Shown: positions 1 to 7,379 of the stretch, piece after piece
How positions within the stretch are numbered: the stretch's first letter is position 1
Layout of the letters: each line of letters begins with the position of its first letter
NCBI RefSeq assembly: GCF_900099895.1
Contig: NZ_FNDY01000001.1
Span: 1-64,000 of the forward strand
Length of the DNA stretch: 64,000 bases
Direction: 5' to 3'
From: Paenibacillus naphthalenovorans
GTDB lineage: Bacteria; Bacillota; Bacilli; Paenibacillales; NBRC-103111
The notes under the pieces: model-generated
Database searches by the model: none
What the model saw: the letters and a program-made list of their open reading frames with translations, nothing else
Told to the model about the DNA's origin: nothing
Made by a program: the position numbers and the translations under genes

Positions 1-320
1 GTACATAAAGCCTTTGCCCATCCGTAAATAGGTGATGTCGATTCCCCAGACTTGGTTTGGCCGGTCGATCGTCAAGCCGCGGAGCAAGTAGGGACGCGTG
101 TAGGTCGCATGCAGGCGCTTGCTCAGATTCGGCTTGGGATAAACGGCCTCAAGCCCCATGATCCGCATGCCGGTCGGTAGATGCTGGTACGATTCACAGA
201 CAGCAGCTCAGCTTGGCGCTTGAGCGTGATCGTCGTTGTGTTGTCCGGCTCCACCATCGTTTTACGCGATTCGAGAGATTCATTTGAGGCCAGATTTTTT
301 TTTGAGCCAGTCGACCTCAA
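1..320 (-). pseudogene. IS3-family transposase OrfB, frameshifted with internal deletion, cut by window edge
   Basis: The start of OrfB is read on the minus strand from about 320 (KRQAELLSVNRTSIYR). The frame then runs out at 123. A second frame picks up at about 180 with MRIMGLEAVYPKPNLSKRL and continues to the window edge through a match to the integrase core (RPNQVWGIDITYLRMG, with the first catalytic Asp). In intact IS3/IS150 OrfB proteins roughly 40-50 residues lie between the SIYR block and the MGLEAVYP block. They are missing here, so the lesion is an internal deletion that also changes the frame. Expression of an active transposase is very unlikely. Confidence 0.82.
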
Positions 321-573
321 CCGTAAGTTGACCGACCAGCTTCTCCAAGCGCTCCTGCTTGGCTTCGTATTCCTTTTTCATTTTTTCTGTTTCGCTCGTC
401 TTCTTCTCGAATACGGTCGAAGCGCGCTCCAGGAACTCTGCTTTCCACCGGCTGATCATCACCGGGCTAAGTTCGTATTTCGAAGCAATCTCGTTGACGG
501 TCTGCTCCTCGCGGAGCACCTCCAGCACAACCTTCGTCTTGAATTCTGAGGTATATCGGTTCCGTTTTTCCAT
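280..573 (-). CDS. IS3-family transposase OrfA (helix-turn-helix)
   Basis: A 97-residue protein that binds the ends of its insertion sequence. Residues 5-50 form the usual IS3 OrfA helix-turn-helix (YTSEFKTKVV, then EIASKYELSP and ISRWKAEF). Residues 55-95 are a charged heptad segment (KMKKEYEAKQERLEKLVGQL) like the family's leucine zipper. The length is normal for OrfA. It overlaps the start of orfB, and nine A residues on the coding strand near its 3' end are a likely slippage site for making the OrfAB fusion. Since orfB is broken, this gene cannot drive transposition alone. It could still act as a DNA-binding repressor if expressed. Confidence 0.88.
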   Translation of the reverse strand: MEKRNRYTSEFKTKVVLEVLREEQTVNEIASKYELSPVMISRWKAEFLERASTVFEKKTSETEKMKKEYEAKQERLEKLVGQLTVEVDWLKKKSGLK

Positions 574-740
574 GATCTCATTATAACTTATTTTTCACGC
601 TCCCGTGTCTTAGCCTATGGGAGCAATATAGACAACCATGCACTGGCTAAGTCCGTCGGACCCGGCGCTACGCGCTTTAAGCCAATGAGGGTTCACAAGA
701 ACGTTATCTGAAATAGGACTATATAGAAAGGGAGAGAAGT

Positions 741-917
741 ATGATTGAATGTCCATGGTGTAATAATCAGGTGCAGTTAGTAAATGATATTTGTCCTGAA
801 TGCAAGCATGAAGTTTTGCCCGAGCATTTAATCACGAGTACTTTTACCGATCATACCGATGAAGGAAACAATAAATTGAATTTGAAATTAATCATATCCA
901 AATGCGACGATTTGTAG
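741..917 (+). CDS. Small zinc-ribbon-like protein, 58 residues
   Basis: A short gene preceded by GGGAGAGAAGT. The product begins MIECPWCNNQVQL and carries two CxxC pairs (Cys4/Cys7 and Cys18/Cys21, the second within ICPECKHE), 11 residues apart. That is the layout of a minimal zinc ribbon that would bind one structural zinc. The C-terminal half is acidic and polar with no second motif. There is no signal peptide or membrane segment, so it should be cytoplasmic. It lies alone between the IS remnant and the SDR gene. I do not recognise a specific function. Similar tiny CxxC proteins in Firmicutes are often nucleic-acid or partner-binding, but nothing here shows that. Confidence 0.7.
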   Translation: MIECPWCNNQVQLVNDICPECKHEVLPEHLITSTFTDHTDEGNNKLNLKLIISKCDDL

Positions 918-1115
918 TTATGCTTATCGAAGGCCTTAAGCCCGTGTCCTATAAGGATTCTTAACGTTGAAATTGCTTGTCGCTGATTGCGGATTTTCTA
1001 CAGTTGCCTCAACGCGCCTTGTCCATCTCATGCCGGCCGCGCCGGGATATCGGCATGTTTGATTTCGGCCGAAAATACAATAGGTTATGAAATACAGTTC
1101 GAGAGGAGAATGACA

Positions 1116-2015
1116 ATGGCGTATCCTATATATCCTTATATAGGTTGGGAGCAGCAATGCACGAATGTTCCGGTCGTTTTTCCTGCGCAGCATCAGAACA
1201 GGCATCCGGGATTTGAATATGTGATGAATCCCCGGCCGATTTTCGATAATCCGGGTTATACGGGAAGCGGAAAGTTGAAAAATAAAGTAGCGATTGTGAC
1301 GGGCGGGGATAGTGGAATCGGGCGGGCCGTGGCCATAGCTTTTGCCAAGGAAGGAGCCGATCTGGTGATCCCTTATCTCGACGAACACCAGGATGCGATT
1401 GAAACGAAGCAAATCATCGGCAAGCTTGGCCGAAATTGTCTGCCTATAGCTGCAAATTTGAGGGAGGAAGACGCCTGCCGCTATATTGTGGAGACAACGA
1501 TCAAAACCTTTGGACGGCTCGACGTCTTGGTGAATAATCACGGCGTACAGTTTCATCAGGACAGTATTTTGGATATTACAAAAGAACAGCTGATGAACAC
1601 GTTTCAAACCAATATTATTTCTTTTTTTGATATGACCAAAGCTGCGCTGCCTCATTTGCCCGCCGGGGGCTCCATCATCAACACGACCTCGGATACCGCT
1701 TTTTCCGGGATGGGGAATATGATCGATTATACGGCCACGAAAGGGGCCATTGTATCCTTTACCCGTTCATTGTCTCTGTCGTTGGCCAAACACGGGATTC
1801 GGGTAAACGCGGTAGCGCCCGGACCTACTTGGACGCCCCTAATTCCGTCTGCATTTGCCGCGGCAGAGGTTAGAACTTTTGGTACAGAAGTGCCTTTGAA
1901 ACGGCCGGGGCAGCCATTTGAATTGGCGCCGACTTACGTGCTGCTGGCTTCCGATGATTCGACCTACATATCAGGCCAAGTGTTGTTCGTAAACGGCGGA
2001 TCCGTCGTAACTTGA
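1116..2015 (+). CDS. Short-chain dehydrogenase/reductase (YhdF/YghA-type SDR)
   Basis: A 299-residue NAD(P)-dependent oxidoreductase. Rossmann motif TGGDSGIG is at about residues 62-69, NNHG at 140-143, the catalytic serine region (NTTSD) near 190 and YTATK at 205-209, so the Ser-Tyr-Lys triad is present. The 55-residue N-terminal extension before the Rossmann fold is typical of the YhdF/YghA subgroup, often annotated as general stress or glucose-1-dehydrogenase-like enzymes. I chose ATG 1116 because AGGAG (1104-1108) is seven bases upstream. The ATG at 1110 touches the ribosome binding site, and the frame stays open back to 987 without a suitable site. The substrate cannot be told from sequence. 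Confidence 0.88.
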   Translation: MAYPIYPYIGWEQQCTNVPVVFPAQHQNRHPGFEYVMNPRPIFDNPGYTGSGKLKNKVAIVTGGDSGIGRAVAIAFAKEGADLVIPYLDEHQDAIETKQIIGKLGRNCLPIAANLREEDACRYIVETTIKTFGRLDVLVNNHGVQFHQDSILDITKEQLMNTFQTNIISFFDMTKAALPHLPAGGSIINTTSDTAFSGMGNMIDYTATKGAIVSFTRSLSLSLAKHGIRVNAVAPGPTWTPLIPSAFAAAEVRTFGTEVPLKRPGQPFELAPTYVLLASDDSTYISGQVLFVNGGSVVT

Positions 2016-2047
2016 TTTTCAGCACAGAAAAGTCGGCTCTCACTAGT

Positions 2048-2731
2048 TTATTTAGAAATATAAAATGAATTATTTTCAAACTTTGTTGTCAAACCAAGTT
2101 CTTCAACAGCGAATTTCCAAGTCATAGGAAAGTAGGTTATGTCATTTAGAACCAGTAAGGGATACTCTTCTGAGGAGTTATCAATCCAAACATCATTAAC
2201 GTACACGTTAAATTCAGGCATTGTGGCGTAAAGCTTTGAAGCCGGGACGCCGGGATCAGTATTAAGATTTGCCGGTTTATTATTTGTCTTTCTGATCACG
2301 AAGCCAACCTCAGCATCCCACTTTGTCTCCAAGGCGAGTGCCTGAGTATAATTCCATGTCATTGGAAAGTAAGTAATGTCTTTATAAACAACAACAGGAT
2401 ACTTAGATGTTGAGTTTGAAATCTGTTGACCATTCACAAAAATGTTGAAGCCAGGCAGACTTACTTTAACTGCCCCCTCAGGAACGTTTTCTTTTGGCGA
2501 TATGCTTGAAGAGGCAGCGTTTGCTGAAGAACCGGAACTGCTTGACGAACGGCTGCTGTTGTTACCGCCGTTATGATAGTGATACTCCCCATATTTCAAA
2601 CCCCATTTCTCACAATTGGTTCGACAAGTATGACCGCCGTTCTGATCTGTTCTACCGGGATGAGCGTTAGCGATTGAAGCAAAAGGAAAGCAGAGCAGGA
2701 CAATAATCATAATGGTTTTCTTGAGTTTCAT
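2048..2731 (-). CDS. Secreted YHYH-domain protein with two tandem stalk-like repeats
   Basis: A 227-residue exported protein. Residues 1-23 form a signal peptide with cleavage after ANA. It is followed by the YHYH module (HPGRTDQNGGHTC near 24-36, YHYHNGG near 49-55), rich in His and Cys and a plausible metal site. A Ser-rich linker then leads to two imperfect repeats of about 50 residues (near 91-145 and 165-220), each with a Phe-Asn-x-Tyr/Phe-Val-Asn segment and the signature DITYFPMTW. The repeats resemble a diverged copper-amine-oxidase-N-like stalk domain. AGGAGG lies nine bases before the ATG. The function is unknown. It ends 33 bases from the SDR stop with no obvious terminator between. 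Confidence 0.8.
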   Translation of the reverse strand: MKLKKTIMIIVLLCFPFASIANAHPGRTDQNGGHTCRTNCEKWGLKYGEYHYHNGGNNSSRSSSSSGSSANAASSSISPKENVPEGAVKVSLPGFNIFVNGQQISNSTSKYPVVVYKDITYFPMTWNYTQALALETKWDAEVGFVIRKTNNKPANLNTDPGVPASKLYATMPEFNVYVNDVWIDNSSEEYPLLVLNDITYFPMTWKFAVEELGLTTKFENNSFYISK

Positions 2732-2916
2732 TGGTATTATCCTCCTATCATAGATCTAATCACCTAATAAATTACCATGAAATGAAAAATACGACAATAA
2801 TACAAAAAAATGAAACGGAGGCTGAGTTAGCCTTAATAAGTTCATTAGTGAGGATAGCGGCATGTGAATTGGATCGTCTAATTTGCATGCTGTTTTTGTT
2901 TTTCTGATGAGAACAT

Positions 2917-2932
2917 TCAAACGAATATTTGA
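2917..2932. promoter_or_regulatory. CadC-type operator 1
   Basis: TCAAACGAATATTTGA, an imperfect palindrome with matching TCAAA/TTTGA arms. From memory it differs at only two positions from the TCAAATAAATATTTGA operator bound by CadC of plasmid pI258. It overlaps the -35 box of the cad promoter, so bound CadC would block RNA polymerase, and Cd, Pb or Zn would release it. Confidence 0.75.
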
Positions 2933-2957
2933 CTGAATAGAAAATAGGGAGTATGAT
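2929..2957 (+). promoter_or_regulatory. cadCA sigma-A promoter
   Basis: TTGACT (2929-2934) and TATGAT (2952-2957) are separated by exactly 17 bases and lie 43 bases before the cadC start. The -35 box is part of operator 1. Confidence 0.8.
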
Positions 2958-2967
2958 GATCCTATAC

Positions 2968-2983
2968 TCAAACGATTAGTTGA
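2968..2983. promoter_or_regulatory. Second CadC-like operator
   Basis: TCAAACGATTAGTTGA repeats the left arm of operator 1 exactly and keeps the TTGA right arm. It lies just after the likely transcription start. Centre-to-centre distance to operator 1 is 51 bases, about five helical turns, so two CadC dimers could sit on the same face of the DNA around the -10 box. Confidence 0.55.
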
Positions 2984-2999
2984 TTGATGGGGTGTTTGA

Positions 3000-3371
3000 A
3001 TGACGCCAAAAGATACATGTGAACTGTATTGTTTTGACGAAGTAAAAGTGCAGCGCGTTCAAAACTCGCTAATGCGGCAGGATATTTCAGGCATGGCGAA
3101 TATGTTTAAAGCGCTCGCCGATGAAACGAGGATGAAAGTGGCCTTTGCTCTATGCCAAGAAGATGAACTTTGTGTCTGCGATGTGGCCAACATTATCGGC
3201 TCCACGCTTGCAACGGCTTCACATCATCTGCGAACGTTAAAAAAAATGAATCTTGTCAAGTACCGAAAAGAAGGAAAGCTGGTATTTTATTCTATGGATG
3301 ATGACCATGTGCGCCAACTCATTAAACTCGCTTCCGCGCATCGTCAGGAGATGTTGACCGTTGAACATTAA
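3000..3371 (+). CDS. cadC: ArsR/SmtB-family metal-responsive repressor CadC
   Basis: A 123-residue winged-helix repressor that senses Cd(II)/Pb(II)/Zn(II) and controls the efflux ATPase downstream. The N-terminal CELYC gives Cys7 and Cys11, and helix alpha3 carries ELCVCD with Cys58 and Cys60. These are the same positions as the thiolate metal site of staphylococcal CadC. The recognition helix is near residues 65-85 ([15 protein letters not shown]). The ATG lies just after GGGGTG. The gene overlaps the TTG start of cadA by 11 bases, so the two are probably translationally coupled. Two matching operators flank the promoter immediately upstream, which supports autoregulation. Confidence 0.95.
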   Translation: MTPKDTCELYCFDEVKVQRVQNSLMRQDISGMANMFKALADETRMKVAFALCQEDELCVCDVANIIGSTLATASHHLRTLKKMNLVKYRKEGKLVFYSMDDDHVRQLIKLASAHRQEMLTVEH

Positions 3372-5496
3372 AACGCAAAATCCTAAAGAAGAGAAAAATG
3401 TGTACCGGGTTCAAGGTTTTACCTGTACCCATTGTGCAGCCATCTTTGAGAAGAACGTAAAAAATCTCCCAGGCGTTCAGGATGCGCAAGTAAACTTCGG
3501 AGCATCCAAAATAACGGTTTTTGGGAATACATCGATAGAGGAATTAGAAAAGGCGGGAGCATTTGAAAACCTGAAAGTGACGCCTGACAAAGAGCGTGCC
3601 GTGGAAAAGAAAGAACCACTTTGGAAAGAAAACTGGAATGTCATTGTTTCTGCCTTGCTTCTGATCGCCGGTTACTTTTTGGGAGAGCAGTACGGGGAAG
3701 GTTTGCTTTCCTCTCTAACCTATGGCGCATCTATGCTGATCGGCGGCTATGAATTATTTAAAAAAGGCTTGAAGAACCTTTTTCGCCTTCAGTTTGATAT
3801 GAATACGCTAATGACCGTAGCCATTATAGGGGCTGCTGCCATTGGCGAATGGGGCGAAGGGGCCACGGTTGTGATTTTGTTTGCAATCAGCGAAGGATTA
3901 GAGCGGTACTCCATGGAAAAAGCTCGCCAATCGATTCACTCGCTGATGGACATTGCACCGAAAGAAGCGTTGATTCGCCGCGGCAGCACCGAGCTCACCG
4001 TAAACGTAGATGATATCCGGGTCGGGGACATTATGATCGTAAAGCCCGGTCAAAAGCTGGCGATGGATGGAGTCGTCATTAAAGGAGAGTCTAACGTCAA
4101 TCAAGCAGCCATTACCGGCGAATCGATTCCTGTCGCAAAAACCGTCGATGATGAAGTCTATGCAGGTACGCTTAATGAAGAAGGGTTGCTGGAAGTACAA
4201 GTAACCAAGACGGTCGAGGATACGACGATTGCAAAAATCATTCATCTGGTGGAAGAAGCGCAAGCCGAGCGGGCTCCTTCTCAGGCGTTCGTTGACCAGT
4301 TCGCGAAATATTATACGCCGGCGATTATGATCGCGGCCGTACTTGTTGCTGTCATTCCGCCATTATTCGTTGGCAGCAGCTGGGGAGAATGGATTTATAG
4401 AGGTTTAGCGCTTCTTGTTGTAGGCTGCCCTTGTGCTCTTGTGATCTCCACTCCGGTATCGATCGTGACGGCGATCGGCAACGCGGCGAAACGCGGCGTG
4501 CTCATTAAAGGCGGCATTCACTTGGAGGAAGCGGGGCGAATCTCGGCGGTTGCTTTTGATAAAACAGGAACGCTGACAAAGGGCGTGCCTCAAGTCACTG
4601 ATTTTATCACGATTGGTAAGAATCTTTTTGGGAAAAATAATGAAATCTTAAGAATTGCAGCCATTCTGGAAAAAGGCTCGCAGCATCCTATCGCGTCTGC
4701 GATTGTAAGAAAAGCAGAAGCGGTGCAAGTCGATTTTAAAGCCGATGCGGAAGAATTCAGCTCCCTCACCGGTAAAGGGGTAAAAGGGAAGGTTGACGGA
4801 CAGCTTTATTACATGGGCAGCCCCAAACTTTTCTCTGAGCTGCAGACATCCATCGATAAAGAAATTCTGACACAAATCGGTGAGCTGCAAAACCAAGGGA
4901 AAACGGTCATGTTGCTGGGGACGGAAGAAAACATCTTGGCTCTGATCGCGGTTGCCGATGAAGTGAGGGATTCCAGCCAGCATGTCATTTATAAGCTGCA
5001 TGAGCTTGGCATGAAGAAAACCGTCATGCTTACAGGCGACAACCAAGCGACTGCCGATGCGATCGGCAAGCGATTAGGTATAGCAGAAGTCAAAGCGGAA
5101 CTGCTGCCGCAGGATAAATTGGAGTATATTAAAACGCTTCGCAGCCAGTACGGCAATGTCGCCATGATTGGCGACGGGGTAAACGATGCTCCTGCCCTTG
5201 CTGCTTCCACTGTCGGAATTGCAATGGGAGGCGCCGGTACGGATACAGCTCTGGAAACAGCGAATATTGCCTTGATGGGCGATGATTTAAGCAAGCTGCC
5301 GTACACCATAAGCCTAAGCCGAAAAACACTGGCGATCATTAAGCAGAACATCGCGTTCTCGCTTGGAATTAAAGTCTTGGCGCTGCTGTTCATTGTTCCC
5401 GGATGGCTTACGCTGTGGTTGGCGATTTTCGCCGACATGGGGGCAACCTTAATGGTTACCCTCAACAGTTTGCGATTGCTGCAAGTCAAAGACTGA
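3361..5496 (+). CDS. cadA: Cd(II)/Zn(II)-exporting P1B-type ATPase CadA
   Basis: A 711-residue inner-membrane ATPase that exports Cd, Zn or Pb. There is one N-terminal heavy-metal domain with GFTCTHC (Cys22/Cys25). It is followed by the TGES actuator motif, the transmembrane metal site CPC (residues 356-358), the phosphorylation motif DKTGT from Asp400, the SQHP nucleotide-binding motif and GDGVND near 604-609. Length is close to CadA of pI258 (727, from memory). The TTG start at 3361 sits inside the end of cadC and uses AGGAGAT eight bases upstream. It is the last gene of the operon, followed at once by a strong terminator. All catalytic motifs are intact. Confidence 0.95.
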   Translation: MNIKTQNPKEEKNVYRVQGFTCTHCAAIFEKNVKNLPGVQDAQVNFGASKITVFGNTSIEELEKAGAFENLKVTPDKERAVEKKEPLWKENWNVIVSALLLIAGYFLGEQYGEGLLSSLTYGASMLIGGYELFKKGLKNLFRLQFDMNTLMTVAIIGAAAIGEWGEGATVVILFAISEGLERYSMEKARQSIHSLMDIAPKEALIRRGSTELTVNVDDIRVGDIMIVKPGQKLAMDGVVIKGESNVNQAAITGESIPVAKTVDDEVYAGTLNEEGLLEVQVTKTVEDTTIAKIIHLVEEAQAERAPSQAFVDQFAKYYTPAIMIAAVLVAVIPPLFVGSSWGEWIYRGLALLVVGCPCALVISTPVSIVTAIGNAAKRGVLIKGGIHLEEAGRISAVAFDKTGTLTKGVPQVTDFITIGKNLFGKNNEILRIAAILEKGSQHPIASAIVRKAEAVQVDFKADAEEFSSLTGKGVKGKVDGQLYYMGSPKLFSELQTSIDKEILTQIGELQNQGKTVMLLGTEENILALIAVADEVRDSSQHVIYKLHELGMKKTVMLTGDNQATADAIGKRLGIAEVKAELLPQDKLEYIKTLRSQYGNVAMIGDGVNDAPALAASTVGIAMGGAGTDTALETANIALMGDDLSKLPYTISLSRKTLAIIKQNIAFSLGIKVLALLFIVPGWLTLWLAIFADMGATLMVTLNSLRLLQVKD

Positions 5497-5498
5497 AG

Positions 5499-5536
5499 GC
5501 CGGATGCTCCTCACCCGAGAAAGCATCCGGCTTTTT
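5499..5536 (+). terminator. Rho-independent terminator of cadCA
   Basis: A ten-base perfect stem GCCGGATGCT/AGCATCCGGC (5499-5508 and 5522-5531) followed by TTTTT. It starts three bases after the cadA stop. Confidence 0.93.
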
Positions 5537-5542
5537 GCGCAT

Positions 5543-5653
5543 TTATCCGAAGGCGGACAAGTTCTGATGCCATTGGGCGACTATTCCTTCAGCAAGAAGT
5601 TTGGCTGGCTTGTGGACAAGTTCGGGGTTTCGTGGCAAATCAATCTTCCGTAA
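5543..5653 (+). pseudogene. C-terminal remnant of a PhnB/VOC-family protein
   Basis: An open stretch with no start codon, whose translation ends with EGGQVLMPLGDYSFSKKFGW, then LVDKFGVSWQINLP and a stop. This is the characteristic C-terminal half-domain of PhnB-like (3-demethylubiquinone methyltransferase-like) VOC proteins, which share GGxVxMPLxxxFW and DxFGVxWQ. About three quarters of the usual protein is missing. The remnant begins directly after the cadA terminator, so insertion of the cad operon, or a deletion at its right edge, probably removed the rest. Not expected to be functional. Confidence 0.75.
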
Positions 5654-6029
5654 CCGGCGGCAAAAGGATATTTTCGTTTAGTCGATAGGGGATAGGGCGG
5701 GGGCAGGCGAATCCGAGCAGAGAAGACGAATGAAAGCTATACTGTTCCGCTCTCTTCTTCTGCAGGAGCCGGATCGTGGGACATCCGTATTCCCTAAAGC
5801 GGCGAAGCGGCCTCCGCTGTCCACCTTCCGCACCGTATGCGACAATAACGATAGTTGCTTCCCTTCTAAGCGGGGCTCCTAAACCCCTAAATCGACTTCC
5901 CCTTAAAGCAGCGCATTCAATAAATGCACCCCCATATCCTTCCATCAAGCGATATCCCACCCCACCCAGGCTGGGTGTTCCCTTCCATTAATTCAATCAG
6001 CGACAGACGAATAGCAGCGAAATGTCATT
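5654..6029. other. Intergenic stretch without a recognisable gene
   Basis: Both strands contain open frames of up to about 100 codons, but none has a ribosome binding site or a protein-like composition (they are rich in Arg, Pro and Ser on both strands). No clear repeats or hairpins were seen. It is probably decayed sequence between two pseudogene pieces. Confidence 0.5.
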
Positions 6030-6410
6030 CCCAGCCAACCTTGGGCTTCGCTCAGTCCACAAGAGGTAAATGTGGTTTCAACTCAGTTCGATAATAATGG
6101 TTATGCTTATCCAAACGATAATACATGGATTCAAATACATACAACTCGGCTTGGTAATATGTGGATCAAAGTAGAAAACACAAAAATTGGCGTAATCCGT
6201 CCAATGAACGCCGACCTCAACGTAAAAGTAGCCACCCCCTGTACGACCACCCGTATCGTGAAGCCGCGAACGGAGCCATATTATCTCCTCAAACAGTACA
6301 TGCAAAAGCTGATTTCGTGTCGCCATCCGGTCTGTATGCTATTCAGATTGAAACTGCGTGGCTTGGTGATCGGTGGTTGACCGACTATCGCGTTTCGAAA
6401 GGGGGAGAAC
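6030..6410 (+). pseudogene. Decayed repeat-protein fragment (SH3-like WIQI/LGxxW motifs) in two frames
   Basis: Two successive frames encode similar motifs. The first (6030-6180) contains SLSPQEVNV and then NTWIQIHTTRLGNMWIKVE. The second (about 6215-6400) contains GAILSPQTVHA and then LYAIQIETAWLGDRWL. The shared pattern is LSPQ-x-V followed about 25-30 residues later by a tryptophan-flanked W/Y-x-I-Q-I-x-T-x-x-LG-x-x-W strand. This looks like two units of an extracellular SH3-like or cell-wall-associated repeat, now out of frame with each other. An in-frame TAG at 6012-6014 blocks the upstream side. No start codon with a ribosome binding site can join the pieces. Confidence 0.55.
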
Positions 6411-6416
6411 TGCGCA

Positions 6417-6614
6417 TTGGAGCGGGAAAAGGTATATAATGAGATGAAACCACTGCTTTTGTCGTTAGCATATCATACTTTGGGGAGCATCATCGAAGCG
6501 GAAGACATTGTCCATGACGTGTTCCTTTCGTGGGAAGAAAAACCGCCGCAGCAAGTGCGCGATTCAAAGCCTATTTGTGCAATATGGTTTTATCGCGGGA
6601 AGCGAATACCGTGA
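6417..6614 (+). pseudogene. N-terminal fragment of an ECF sigma factor (SigJ-like)
   Basis: Translation gives KVYNEMKPLLLSLAYHTLG, then SIIEAEDIVHDVFLSWEE, a good match to region 2 of SigJ-type ECF sigma factors (MKPLLFSLAYRMLGSxxDAEDIVQ is the family pattern). After VRDSK the frame changes to unrelated sequence and stops at residue 65, whereas the family is about 290 residues. Regions 3 and 4 and the SnoaL-like C-terminal domain are absent. The following RDD gene begins just downstream, so a deletion probably fused this head to an unrelated locus. Confidence 0.78.
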
Positions 6615-6630
6615 AATGAAAGGTGATCAA

Positions 6631-7149
6631 ATGACATTAGCTCTGAGAAGACTGCTGGCCTATTGGCTGGATTTCGTATTGCTGGCAATCATTTTAGTCG
6701 ATTTGCAAGGGCTGGTTTATATCACAACATCCGGATTTCCCTTTCATTTCTTGAAGGAAGGCTATCATATTGAAATTTGGGTGCTTCTATCCATGTCGCT
6801 GCCGGTTTGGTTATATTTTATTTGGTTTGAGCTTAATCAACAGCAAACCCTTGGGAAACGGATGCTAAAATTAAAAGTAACGAATCGTGAACGATCAAAA
6901 ATAACCTTCAGGCAAGCGTTCCTAAGAACCTTTATCAGGCTCTTGCCCTGGGAATTAACGCATATCATTATCCTAGTTCCCGAACCATGGTGGGGTATGG
7001 AAGGGCCGCCGGCCCATATGCATCTCATTTACATCCCTAATCTGATGCTGCTTCTGTACATTCTCATACTATTTGCAGGCAAAGGAGAAAAAGGGGTGCA
7101 TGACATGGCCGCTAAAACCATGGTGATGAGAATTCGGGATGAAAGATAG
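6631..7149 (+). CDS. RDD-family integral membrane protein
   Basis: A 172-residue membrane protein with the RDD pattern. An early Arg-Asp pair lies in the first helix (RRLLAYWLDFVLLA), QQQTLGKRMLKLKV lies between helices 2 and 3 (the conserved LGKRxxxLKV block), and helices lie near residues 10-35, 50-70 and 125-150. RDD proteins are poorly defined; some act in ion transport. ATG 6631 follows AAAGGTGA, and an in-frame ATG at 6616 is an alternative. The frame remains open upstream into the sigma-factor remnant. Nothing nearby assigns a substrate. Confidence 0.75.
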   Translation: MTLALRRLLAYWLDFVLLAIILVDLQGLVYITTSGFPFHFLKEGYHIEIWVLLSMSLPVWLYFIWFELNQQQTLGKRMLKLKVTNRERSKITFRQAFLRTFIRLLPWELTHIIILVPEPWWGMEGPPAHMHLIYIPNLMLLLYILILFAGKGEKGVHDMAAKTMVMRIRDER

Positions 7150-7248
7150 AAGCTTAACCATTTGTTCGCCGTAAATCTGATGACGGTTTGCAGCCGGGTC
7201 AAGGCAAACGCCCGTTTTTATGGGGAATGGTCGCTGGAATAGATATTT

Positions 7249-7262
7249 TGAAAGCGCATACA
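7249..7262 (+). promoter_or_regulatory. Candidate CcpA (cre) site of the methylcitrate operon
   Basis: TGAAAGCGCATACA matches the cre consensus TGWAANCGNTNWCA at every fixed position but one (A for T at position 10). It lies about 120 bases before prpC. The related B. subtilis mmg operon is known to be catabolite-repressed. Confidence 0.45.
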
Positions 7263-7379
7263 ATTAAATGAGTTGATATGTTTGATATATTACCAAAGAT
7301 GATATGTATATTAGACGGTTGGGCGCTTGTTTAATACACTTGTTAAAGCAATCCATCCTTATAAAGGAGTGAAGAAAGA

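Larger units (their letters stand above)
1..634 (-). mobile_element. IS3-family (IS150-like) insertion sequence remnant
   Basis: The left edge of the window holds one end of an IS3-family element lying on the minus strand, with orfA at 280-573 and a damaged orfB running off position 1. The outer end is placed near 634, where the minus strand reads TGTCTATATTGCTCCCAT, which begins with the TG usual for IS3 termini. This boundary is inferred because the other terminal repeat lies outside the window. A run of nine T on the plus strand (295-303, A9 on the coding strand) sits just before the end of orfA, where IS3 elements shift -1 to make the OrfAB transposase. The orfB deletion makes the copy inactive. 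Confidence 0.8.

Noticed and set aside
2756..2971. 71-codon open frame on the minus strand between the YHYH gene and cadC
   Set aside because: It lies across the cad promoter and both operators, has no ribosome binding site, and its composition is not protein-like.
5640..5991. Overlapping open frames on both strands (about 106 and 71 codons)
   Set aside because: Neither has a ribosome binding site, both are Arg/Pro/Ser-rich, and they read through one another; treated as non-coding decayed sequence.
7185..7218. Terminator after the RDD gene (GTTTGC/GCAAAC then GTTTTTA)
   Set aside because: The stem is short and the T-run does not follow it directly; too weak to list.
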